Assembly: GCA_025529335.1 (NCBI GenBank)
Contig: JAMYHX010000303.1
Location: 1-51,579 of the forward strand
DNA: 51,579 nt
Source of the DNA: Rhizopus sp. PT2906
Taxonomy: Eukaryota; Mucoromycota; Mucoromycetes; Mucorales; Rhizopodaceae
Direction of reading: 5' to 3'
In this document: piece by piece, positions 42,246 through 51,579 of the stretch
Layout of the letters: each line of letters begins with the position of its first letter
Numbering within the stretch: position 1 is the first letter of the stretch
Notes under the pieces: model-generated
Told to the model about the DNA's origin: nothing
The model's input: the letters and a program-made list of their open reading frames with translations, nothing else
The model's database searches: none
Made by a program: the position numbers and the translations under genes

Positions 42246-44260
42246 TAACAGCATTTCTTTTTTATCTCTTTATTCCTGAAAAGAAACAAACCAAGATGGT
42301 AACTTCACAAATTCATGTCTAGCTTGACGCTACACATTCAAAAGCGTTGTTGGGCGATATCATAGGTAGTGAATAGAAACAGTTCCCGTAGTATTCGTCC
42401 ATCGTTTAGTGATGGTGCAATTTGTGATGTGTTGTACACTCCAAGTTCGTACTTCTTCAGCAAATTCTCATCAATCGTAGTAGAAGTGCAATAAATCGTC
42501 AACGAAGACTTCATAAGCCGAGCCATCCGCTATTGCCTGAATGTCCATCAGCAGTGTAAGGATTATCCGATTTTGCTGATTTTTGCATAAAGAAGGTTGC
42601 ATCAAAATCCCTGGCATCAGAGTTCATCACTCATCCTTAATTTCAATATTGCTCACAAACACTCAGCGGTCACTTTGCCAAGGATGTGATTCTTGCAACA
42701 TGTGACAGTGTTCAAGAAGAATTGAATAAGGACAAATTGCTCTTCATTCCTGCTCTTGCCAACTTCTTTACATCTGGAAAAAGAAGTATCTGACAATCTA
42801 TACTATGAACGATCCGATGATCATTCAACTATACCAAACAGTAATAAAAATCTTTCTTTTTTGATCGCCAAGAAATCACTGTGACACGACATCAACTTTG
42901 ACTGGCTACAACATTGCTTACTGGAAGCACTGTATATTACGTAAACTAATTTTCCAGTTGTACACATGTACAGAAATCTGCATAATAACGCTTCCATAGA
43001 AGAAACGCGATTTGTGGAATTTTATTGACATAAACACGTCACATATGATCATCAGTATGCATAAGAAACTGTGTATACAATCAAGCAGTGACAAAAGCCA
43101 TTTCAGATATAGAACCATCTCTATGGATTTTACCAAAAACAAAACATCTAATAAAAAGAAAACTGGCTTAATGTTTATCCCTTTAAGGATGACCTTCCAT
43201 AAATGTAATATTGTCGCATACCTTTAGTAACCGGCAGAGAGAAACCGTAGAAAACCTACGATTTTATAAATTGGTCGATCAAAGCTCTTTTATATTGCGA
43301 AACAATACTCATTAGTAAGAAGAAGCGGCAAAAAGGGGTATTCAAAAGTATGTTTATTATTTTTTTTTAATTTTTTTAGAGGCTGTGGTTAGAGACAGTA
43401 AGGAAGTCTACAGACATTCATAGAATTCTTATGGAAGGTGTCTCTTAAAATATTTACAAGTCCACTATTTCACTTTTCAGAATCAATTCCTTTTCTTTCG
43501 AATTAAGGACTGTTGGTTTAAATTATAGCCATTCAGCAGTACTGAAAGGAAGTAGAATGTACGTTGAATCAAAGGTGGATACCAACAGATGAACAAGGAG
43601 GATAAAGAAAGACCAAATAGAGCTTGTTTATTATTTCTTTTAGTGATTTATTCAAATACTGTTACGGATCTCAATTAACAGTGATATTTATTTGAAAGTC
43701 GATAGATTGTGATATGAATCAAGATAAACAGCTAGAAAAGGATGAGTATAGACTTCTTACAGGTAAATGAGGTTAGAAAGAAAGAAAGAGATGGAATTGG
43801 GAAAAAAAGAGGATTCAGATTAAAGGAAGGAAAAGGAAGGGAATATTGAAGGCACATTTGCTATTATGTATTCACAAAAAGACTTTGCATTGGAAAGATA
43901 TACCAAATAAAAAGGAAATAGGCTGAAGGCTATATTGAAAGTGAAAAGGAAATGATTTTGGTAGTTTGGAATCGTATTGTAAATAATGACAAAAGAAAAG
44001 ACACGGTGGTTTATTTGAAAGTATTAAGAAAGAAGAGATAACTCAAGTAGCTTATTTGGCACTTTTATGAACATTAATGTCACGATAAAAGCTTGTTTAT
44101 TCATTTACTTCATTGTTGCAGCATCATACTTTTTTTCCCTTGTAGTTAAAGCTTACAAAAAGAGAAACAACAGAACACATAAAATAATTTTTCTTTAATC
44201 ATTGTCATAAATAGTCATCAACATTCAACGTCTTGCAAGTGCTTAAAGGTCAATACTACA
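42246..44260. other. AT-rich repeat debris, no supported gene
   Basis: Short frames (42338-42526 minus, 42918-43142 minus, 43012-43227 plus) show no motif I know. 43550-44060 is purine-rich on the + strand (AAGAAAGAAAGAGATGG-like). The region probably consists of decayed mobile elements. Confidence 0.5.
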
Positions 44261-44269
44261 GACTTTTTT

Positions 44270-46870
44270 ATATGTCAACAAAAAGCAACAAGAGCAATAG
44301 GATAAAGTTATTCACTTCTTTAGTTATTACTTCAACATTTACAGCTACAATTTCAGCACAAACAATAATCTCTGTAACAATGAATATTTGAAAAATAATA
44401 CATACTTTATTGACATAAAATATAAGTATACCAATATAGAAACATAGAGTAATAACTTTATACACGCTTTTTCTTCTTTTGGCGCAACTACTAATCCCAC
44501 CTGGCAAGCAATCTTTGTGTGATATCAACAACAATATACTGCCTTCTGTTTTCTTCATTATCGTGCAGCTCAACAACTGCAATACTGTTGTCATAACAAC
44601 AGCGTCCGATTGATTTGGTCATTTCACTGAAAACAAGAAATCGTTCGACTCCATTGTGAATATATATGTCTAAGGAAAAGATTGTATGAAGCCAACGAAT
44701 TTCCTATTTTAAAAAGGTAAATAACTTATGTATCTGAAAAGTTGTTAAACTCACTTGTTGTTATAACCATAGAATTTGACAATGTGCTTGCTACGTCTAA
44801 ATTCTTGGCGATAATTTCGGGAGAAGACAGTGTTGTTGATCTAAGCGCAAGCAGCAATGCCAATATTAATGTCAACTGAGAAGCGGGACTATTCACCATT
44901 TAGAGTATGGTGATAGAATTGTTGCAGACAAGAATATAAAGCATCTATTGGAATCGGCCAATTATCAGAGCTTACATTACATTCAGTTGCAACAACACCA
45001 CATCTGAATGGTTCCCAGTATTGTGACGCTCAATTGGGTCTTCTGTTGGACAATTCTAAAAGCTTTTAGCCTTCTAAGGTCTTGGTCGAATTAGATCTAA
45101 TTCTTATTGTATATCGGAATAGAAATCAACATAACGATGCAAGGCAAGAACGTTCAACCACATTACTTGTATTGATCCTAGCTTCAACCTTGGGCTTGAT
45201 CAAGGTGGATACCACACCAGTTGCTTTTTCCATACATCTGAAGCTGTAAGTACGGAGGGTACCCATTGCTTTTATCATATAAGGGATATGGCAGAGATAG
45301 TACTGGATGATACGGAAAACAGAGAAAGAGATACGCTTTTCTTGAGCTTCATTTTTGAAGAGGTTGTCGGTTATACTGGTAAGTCAAAATAGTTATGCAA
45401 ATATTAGTTTTTTTTTAATTTTTACCTAGCAACCTCTTTTCTTCGGGCCCCAGTAATGCACCAATTCAAAGCCAATTCACAAGTACGAGCAAGGCAAAGA
45501 AGGGCCCTTACGGACGTCGTTACGCTCAACAAAAGGGACAACAACGCGCTTGATTCCATGCAGCAAACCAGTCCAACCAGTCAACAGCTCATAATCCTTC
45601 GATTTTCACAAAATGATGGTCCCAACCACCTTGGAATGATATTGGGATCAAGGTCCTGAAATTTCGATATACTCGCCCATAAATCGGACATCAGAAGGAG
45701 GGAACTTGAAGGTATATGTGCCAATATTGGGATTACTCTTGTTGTCAATGTAGTATATATTGGTGAAGGCGGATATGGAGGTGGAGAGATTTACAGCAAT
45801 CAACTCATATATATATTTGCCGATACTGTGCGCAATTGCATGCATCTCGTCCAAACCAAAGAAATGCATACCAGAAAAGGTTGGAAGTTTTGAAATATAG
45901 TAGGCTTACTGATGCTGAAATCCTAGAGAAGTAATGTAAGTATTAAACTGGATGCATTGAACGATTAGTTTATAACCTACAGGATTACCTTGTTCTAGAT
46001 CTTTTTTTGTTCATGGCGCCGTTGTTGAAACGAAGCACATTCCATGGTTTCTGTTTTCAGCGTGTCGTCCCTTTTCTTTGCAGAATCTGCAGCCATATAA
46101 AGAGGCATGCGTACCATGGTGCATCAAGTCATCGACATCTGGAGTATCTCCTGTAGCCATTAGAAGGTTGATCTTGGCATGACATACAACATCTGTTCCA
46201 TTCAAAACAACTAAACCGTACTTACAGAGATCCATGACTTCATCCATAGTTGGTTATAAGAAATAGATATCCTTTGACTTGCGTGAGCCAAGAATAACAC
46301 CGAGCTGAAACGTGAATTCTTCTGTGTATCTGTTTAACAAAGAAGAGTAGGGTGCTATAAAACAATATACAGCAAAAGGTGGTATTTACCGGGATGATGG
46401 ATCAGCGTTGAAGATAATACAATGGATAATGGTCATGGTTCCTTTGCCTTTTCTTTGGGTAGTAAAGCCATAAATAAAGAGTGCCAATGCAATATCCAAA
46501 TCATTATTGAAGAGATTTTGTTGCTTTAGAGATTTATATATGCCACTCTCAAATATATCTTGGTACACATTATTTTTTGTTACACGACTGGATCGATACA
46601 AAAACATGTCTCTGAATTCTTCATTACAAAGCGTATTCGAAAGATGATCACCAATGGAAATCATCTTTATGGTTAATGCTGGATGTAGACTATTTTCAGT
46701 TTCGTATTGATCTTCACCATAATGATCACAAGGGTCGTTCTTTTTATCATTCAACTTGAACTTTTTGCAGCCATATTTGCTAATATCTTATCGGCGGCCT
46801 TGTATAGGTAAAGTTTTACTCATCAGACGATTGACAGCATCAAGAGAATGAATGCAATCATCTGTTGCTG
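44270..46870 (-). pseudogene. Decayed Tnp2-type (Transposase_21/CACTA-like) transposase
   Basis: Read on the minus strand, ordered fragments form one broken protein. 46754-46386: ALALFIYGFTTQRKGKGTMT with IHCIIFNADPSSR. 46250-46011: MDLCKYGLVVLNGTDVVCHA, INLLMATGDTPDVDDLMHHG, YGCRFCKEKGRHAENRNHG. 45869-45650: MHFFGLDEMHAIAHSIGKYI with FMGEYIEIS. 45640-45430: fragments corresponding to a domain ending in a hydrophobic helix, with stops and frame changes. 44594-44270: the C-terminal tail. The A-TGDTP-x4-LMHH-G-H-x-S-x-Y-x-CRxC block is the hallmark of Tnp2 transposases. Several in-frame stops and frameshifts show it is inactive. Plausible short introns also occur. Confidence 0.65.
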
Positions 46871-47588
46871 TACGAGGAGAAAAAAATTAATGAAAAGGTA
46901 AAGGTGATGATTTTTTATGTATTTAAAGTACCTAATTTTTCTTTACCACGATAACTTTAGCAAAAAGAAATAACAATAGTTAAGTGAAGTGGAGTGAATC
47001 CTTTTTTGCTTTGAATACTTGATGGACTATAAGTGGGAAGCAGACGAAAGGGACTAATAATTCAATGTCTTTCAATCAAAGAGTTTATTATGAAAGAGAA
47101 AATTATTATCTAGATAAGAAAAAATGTTTAATGAAAGAGAACTTGAGTAGGAGCTATTGAAACTATGGCCAATATTACTATAGTGGGTATGTGGATATAT
47201 TATTATAAAATGTCAGTAGATACTGTTATAGAAGTGAAGCTTATATCTTATTGTGTACTCTCATCTGATACGATAAAGAAACAGAGAGTAGAATGTATGC
47301 TCTACTGTACTCGAGTATTATTGACGTGTTTAGTGATATAAAACATAATACAATGTAAACTCGAGTATAAATGATAAGTAGTAGACCATACATCAGCTCT
47401 CCCGATTGGGACTTCGCACCTCCCACATGATAAACGTAGCTACTCTACGCTTACTACAGAATACAAACATATAATAATATCAATACTTACACTTATAATC
47501 ATGATAATAACAGTAGCTACACTATAACATGATTATATCATATAATATTACTATATAACGTAACTATTACATATAATCACGTCTTATA
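46871..47588. other. AT-rich spacer with a possible solo LTR
   Basis: No gene is supported. The stretch around 47250-47470 has an ACTCGAGTAT motif repeated as AACTCGAGTATAA, a TATAAATGATAAG element and a GC-richer patch (CTCTCCCGATTGGGACTTCG). This layout is reminiscent of an LTR, but no paired LTR or target duplication was found. Confidence 0.3.
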
Positions 47589-47590
47589 TA

Positions 47591-47705
47591 CAGTCCATCC
47601 GGAGTTGAGTGTGCCTCCGAAAAAATCAAGTGCGCCAAAGTGAAAATCAAGTGTCGCCATGTTTTAATTGGAGTGTTCCTTCAAGTGAGCCTTTCCAAAT
47701 TAAGA
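47591..47705 (+). repeat. Tc1/mariner-like terminal sequence, copy 1
   Basis: Begins CAGTCCATCC directly after TA, then shares spaced blocks with 51208-51280: an A-rich AAAATCA segment, TGTC, a TTCCAGTGAG-like segment and TTCCAAATTAAG. A CAGT... end abutting TA is typical of Tc1/mariner terminal repeats. It contains a 169-codon frame (47609-48118), which I regard as spurious. Confidence 0.5.
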
Positions 47706-48322
47706 GCGTCGTCTTTCTTAGCGAAAAGTGTGTCTTCCAGTGCGTTTTGCTTTCTATATTTTTCCTTCTGAAACACGCCCAGACGGACGGGAAGTTTATA
47801 ACTGAAGAAGTATTGCATTTTTCGCTCGACATTGTATATGTTAATAAAGAAAATGTTATTTGTCGCACACAGTCAGTGGTTACATTCATTGGTATTATCA
47901 TATTCATTGCACCAAGACTTGAAATAAAAGCTTCTTTTCCCAATGATTTAATATTCATTCTCGTTAGTTTACTATTTCATAGATATCACAGAGTGATAAA
48001 TGCAAGTGGCAAGTTTGAAAATAGTAACTTTTCAAACATGTTTGCGGCAAACAATGAAGCCTTGATTTTATTTTATATTCAAAGAGTAACTCATAAGCTT
48101 GGATTACGGAGCCGATAGCAAGGATTAAATGGAAAAGGTGGGAAGTACTTGCATGGATATCAGGGCCAACGTGCCATTTGTTTGTATGAATTTGAGCGAG
48201 ATAAGCCAAAGAGAATGTTCATAAATCACAAACCAGACCAGATGTATGTTTTCAGCAGAAGATGCCAGACCTACTAGAACAAAAAAATAGCACAAAACGT
48301 GAGAGTTCATTCCCAAAATATT

Positions 48323-48439
48323 TCCCAAGACATGCGCTTTCAGTGATGCCTCCTGCCGCAGGCGTAGTGTTGCAGTCGAAAACACCTCACTTGGGCACTT
48401 CTGAAGCGCAGACGTAGTGTTCAACAGAGGCCCTTGTCA
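48323..48439 (+). repeat. Direct duplication, unit 1
   Basis: Unit 1 of a direct duplication with a 152-bp period. It starts CCCAAGACATGCGCTTTCAG and ends ACAGAGGCCCTTGTCA. Inside it the motif CGTAGTGTT occurs twice (GCAGGCGTAGTGTTG and GCAGACGTAGTGTTC), so the unit itself holds a degenerate internal repeat. It is clearly more GC-rich than its surroundings. Confidence 0.8.
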
Positions 48440-48474
48440 TTGGGAAACAAAATACACAAGCCATCAAACCATCT

Positions 48475-48591
48475 TGCCAAGACATGCGCTTCCAATGATG
48501 TACCCTGCCGCAAACGTAGTGTTGCAATCGACATCATCTCACTTGGGCATTTCTGAAGCGCAGACGTAGTGTTCAACAGATGCCCTTGTCA
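48475..48591 (+). repeat. Direct duplication, unit 2
   Basis: Second copy, about 85-90 percent identical by eye to unit 1, with the same two CGTAGTGTT motifs and the same closing CCCTTGTCA. The 35-bp spacer between units is not duplicated. Confidence 0.8.
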
Positions 48592-49250
48592 AGTATGTGC
48601 AAGATGTTACAACAGCAAAGAAAAAAAAGAAATAAACAACGGAATATTTATTATTCGGGGGAGGGAGAAAACCACAGCCAATCACCATGTGCAAAAGAAC
48701 TCTTTTTTTTTTTTAGCGCAAAATCATTCCTTTTTCTTCATACCTTCTTCCGTATTCCACATGGAACAGCATTCAAAGGGTAATTTATTTTGGCGTAAAC
48801 GTGGATTTCACTAATAATATTTGTTAGAACTGAGCGCATATGTCAAGGACCATGATTCCCTAAATTTCTTAACTTTTACCAACGAACACAAGGCCAAAAT
48901 TGCTGAATGGTCCATAAGTCTCACTGTTGTGTTTGAGTTTTTGGATAGATTTAAACAAAGTAAAAGTATGATGAGACTGTGTTGTATTTTTATTCAGAAT
49001 AAAGTGAAGAGAAAAGAGATGATAGCACAATCTATAATTATATATTAAGAAGCTGAGATATTTAAACTGAGTTGACTATATTCGATTAAGGTGTAACAGA
49101 TCTTATAGTAGCATTGGGTTCAACTCTAGATATTGTATTTAAGCACTGAATAGTAGCGTGGATACTACACTCACGCACAAGAATGCTATTGAACTGCACT
49201 CGTACTGGAAGCGCTGCTTTGCACGCAATGTACGTGAGCATGGCAAGAAA
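48592..49250. other. Intergenic upstream of the D...ExK gene
   Basis: A T-run at 48704-48715 and short frames without motifs. About 49150-49250 reads in frame with the gene that starts at 49251 (NAIELHSYWKRCFARNVREH), which suggests the true start may lie further upstream, behind an unrecognised exon. Confidence 0.4.
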
Positions 49251-51117
49251 ATGACGACTGCACCACGGTAAGTTGCTTTAATTTTGCATTGCAATGAAGG
49301 CTGAGTATTTTTTATTTTAGGCGAACATATGACAAAGTCATGTGGGAGTCAATTTTGACGATGGCAAGAAAGTTGGTAAGCAATCAATGCTGCATTTGGC
49401 AAATGTAGATTTTCATTTTGGAGTTTTAGGATCAAGCCAAGACGACGTACCAGACCGAGGCCATAGACGCACTCATCGCTGCCGCACCCTCTTCGTCCAC
49501 AATGCTGAAGAACATGTTTGATACCCATGACAAGTCACTTCAACAAGATGACCAGCCACAAGACGAGCAGCAGCAAGAAGATGCGATGTCATCCCGTCCT
49601 GAATGGGAAAATTTGGATTTGGAAGGGCGATTGCACTTCTTGGCTTATAAAAAGGTAAAGGGAACATGTAAAGCATGCGCGAGGATTATTTCAGTAAATG
49701 TTGTTATTTTATAATAGATATCCGGCCGCACATTCGACGCTGTGGAAAAACAGGTCTTGATTTCCATAACAAATGATGGATCTGTGAAAAGCTGCTTGAT
49801 GTACTTAGCTGCCCAACACCTTCTTCTTGATACCATGACCGATGACGACATGATGTGCTTAAAGTATGGTAAAAAAGATAGTTGCCAGGTATATAACGTC
49901 TGTCCTGACCTTTATATTTTGAAAAAAAAAAAAACAGATTGCTACTGTCGAGAGTTGTAAACATTTCCAACCCTACCTTCAAGAACCTCATGGCCAAGTA
50001 TCTCGAACCTGACGTCCTGCAATCCTTTGAACAAGCTCTTCCAATACCATTTGAATTGGATCCTACAATTTCAGATTTTATCAGCCAAGTCGAGGCCAAG
50101 GAAGACGACGTGGATGCCATCTTGGAGCTTGTTTGCGAACAAAAATTAAAGTATTTACAGCATAAAACGTCGGACATGTATGCTTGTATCTGCTGTGTGG
50201 AGCACATGTAAGAATATAAAAATAGCAATCTCTATCGTACTCATTGTTCTTCCAATAGCATTGACAGTCTTGACCTGTGGAAGGATGACAGTGGATCGGA
50301 AGCCACATATTATCGTCGATTGGCTACCTTGTTTGATCACATATTCAAGTACACAGATATCAAACTTGTTGAGTAAGGTTTATACGTTACGTGTAATTTT
50401 ATTTAACATTGACTTGTTTCTTTTTATGCGTACTTTAGCGGTGAAACCGGATGTAATGCAACAAAAACTACCATTGCCTTCAACAAGGCTATGTTTAATA
50501 CGTACGACATGGCCCCCACATATCCCCGCAAAATCGACCTACTTTTAAAATGCCAACACTCGAATAAGAAGGATTTGATTGACATGTGTTCGAACGAGTT
50601 TAAAAAAGCAGCAGTCTCCAAGTCGGTGGTGATATCTCAACAGGCAAAAAATATGCGAATTAACGCATCAATTTTATCCACGAATGGTCTATTGGGTGTC
50701 ACAGACACCATGTACTTCGATGTCGTTGGCACTGACGCGTACCTATTCCTTTTACGCTATCTTCGCGAACACCAATTATACCTTGGATCTCTTGTGGCGG
50801 ATGTGCTTCATTTCCCCACCAATGCACTATTCCTCGGCGACTTGCGCAGCCTTATTACCGCCTTGTTTCAATTCAAACAATTCGTGCTTGGTCAAGAAAA
50901 AATGATTCGTAGGGCAATCAACAAGCAATTGGCAAGGAAGCGCTCGGCCACAATTGTAGATACGACAAACTTGCCATCATCATCAGCTGGAGGCGACCAA
51001 CACTCTTACCCGCCTGGATATATTTTTTTCTCACCCAAGGCGGCATTACAAAAGAAGGTACGTATTGATACCGACAATGACGATACCGACAAGGATAATG
51101 AATCCAGAGAAGGTTGA
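49251..51117 (+). CDS. Unknown mucoralean protein with D...ExK (PD-(D/E)XK-like) signature
   Basis: At least seven exons (49251-49267, 49321-49375, 49430-49654, 49718-49888, one from about 49984, then two more after introns at about 50210-50260 and 50374-50440), near 490 residues. I recognise the type as an expanded mucoralean family without known function. The N-terminal half is helical and acidic/Gln-rich. The conserved core reads DLWKDDSGSEATYYRRLATL, DGETGCNATKTTIAFNKAMF, YPRKIDLLLK and NEFKKAAVSK. An Asp, then 19 residues, then Glu-Phe-Lys, with an upstream helix carrying Glu, matches the order of PD-(D/E)XK nuclease residues. The intron at 49889 fits the frame only with a weak AAG acceptor at 49983; the better CAG acceptor at 49937 shifts frame. 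The C-terminus is acidic (DTDNDDTDKDNE). Confidence 0.6.
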
Positions 51118-51207
51118 ACTCTTTTGCCCTGGGCTACACCCGCCCTTTGTTCAATCCTCTCGAAAGGTTTGTTGCCTCCTCTAAAATTTTTTACCCTACC
51201 ATCTTTA

Positions 51208-51280
51208 CAGTCCATCCAACCAGAATAAAAATCACATGTCATCAGGTGTCTCTTCCAGTGAGACTTTCAAATTAAGATTT
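51208..51280 (+). repeat. Tc1/mariner-like terminal sequence, copy 2
   Basis: Same orientation as the copy at 47591: TA, then CAGTCCATCC, an AATAAAAATCA segment, TGTC, TCTTCCAGTGAGAC and TTTCAAATTAAG. Shorter than copy 1 because of internal gaps. It lies 90 bp after the stop of the D...ExK gene. The remaining 300 bp to the window end hold no supported gene. Confidence 0.5.
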
Positions 51281-51579
51281 TTTTTATTTCATGCAACTGT
51301 GTTAAATAGGTTTTCCATGTAAGCAGTCATCAAATTTGCCAACAGAATAGTTAATAAACCTATACAGGTGATCATACGGTATTTTGTTGCAGGCGACCGC
51401 GATGCGATCAGACAAACCATCTTCGGATTTCAATTCATCTCTTCGCACATGACTTTTTACAACCGACCAAAATGGTAATGTTGGCAAAACGAAGACAGAG
51501 GGTGTGGTTAAAGGCTTTCTAGCCGCGCTTTTATTCTCAGATTTAATATAAAATAAAATTTTTAAGGTTCTATTGTTCC

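Noticed and set aside
47609..48118. 169-codon + frame beginning inside the Tc1-like end
   Set aside because: It begins within a terminal repeat and lacks any protein motif; hydrophobicity comes from T-rich DNA.

Overview
The window reads as nuclear DNA of an early-diverging filamentous fungus, most likely a mucoralean (Mucoromycota). The evidence is: AT-rich DNA; many introns of about 45-110 bp with GTAAG-type donors; very short intergenic distances; a class III GH18 chitinase and a fungal DUF1688 (URC4) gene; and several genes kept in early-diverging fungi and animals but missing from budding yeast (BCAS3, ABITRAM, ELL, GMPPA and an IRG-like GTPase). The genus assignment is inference; no rRNA or tRNA gene was seen.

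Layout. 1-2100 is a transposon graveyard (non-LTR ORF1-like remnant, MULE-like transposase fragment). 2169-34099 is a dense block of housekeeping genes: membrane alpha/beta-hydrolase (+), UFD1 (-), an acidic unknown protein (-), chitinase (-), URC4 (-), the DEAH helicase ECM16/DHX37 (-) diverging from ESF2/ABT1 (+), ELL (-), sulfite reductase flavoprotein MET10 (-), an OAC1-like mitochondrial carrier (-), BCAS3 (+), an IRG/p47-like GTPase (-), ABITRAM (-), DIM1 (-), DENR/TMA22 (+), a plasma-membrane syntaxin SSO1 (+) and a four-LIM paxillin-like protein (-). 34.1-37.2 kb holds transposon and pseudogene debris. 37271-41023 is a tight tandem of GMPPA, CK2 beta and AMPK beta (+). 41.0-49.2 kb is a second graveyard (Tc1/IS630-like HTH fragment, inverted repeat family member, broken Tnp2-type transposase, a GC-richer direct duplication, Tc1-like terminal sequences). 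The window ends with a fast-evolving gene carrying a D...ExK signature suggestive of a PD-(D/E)XK nuclease fold, bracketed by two direct copies of a Tc1-like end.

How the genes work together. Several neighbours share processes. ECM16 and ESF2, two SSU-processome factors, diverge from one 208-bp interval. DIM1 (18S rRNA dimethylase) and DENR (ribosome recycling/re-initiation) diverge from another. UFD1, BCAS3 and the IRG-like GTPase belong to protein quality control or membrane/autophagy biology in other organisms. GMPPA, CK2 beta and AMPK beta lie within 100 bp of each other. Convergent pairs BCAS3/IRG and SSO1/LIM have stop codons only 5-6 bp apart, so their transcripts must overlap.

Exon models were checked by hand. 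For most multi-exon genes the joined exons sum to a multiple of three and restore family motifs. Functional calls rest on recognised motifs, not on database searches.
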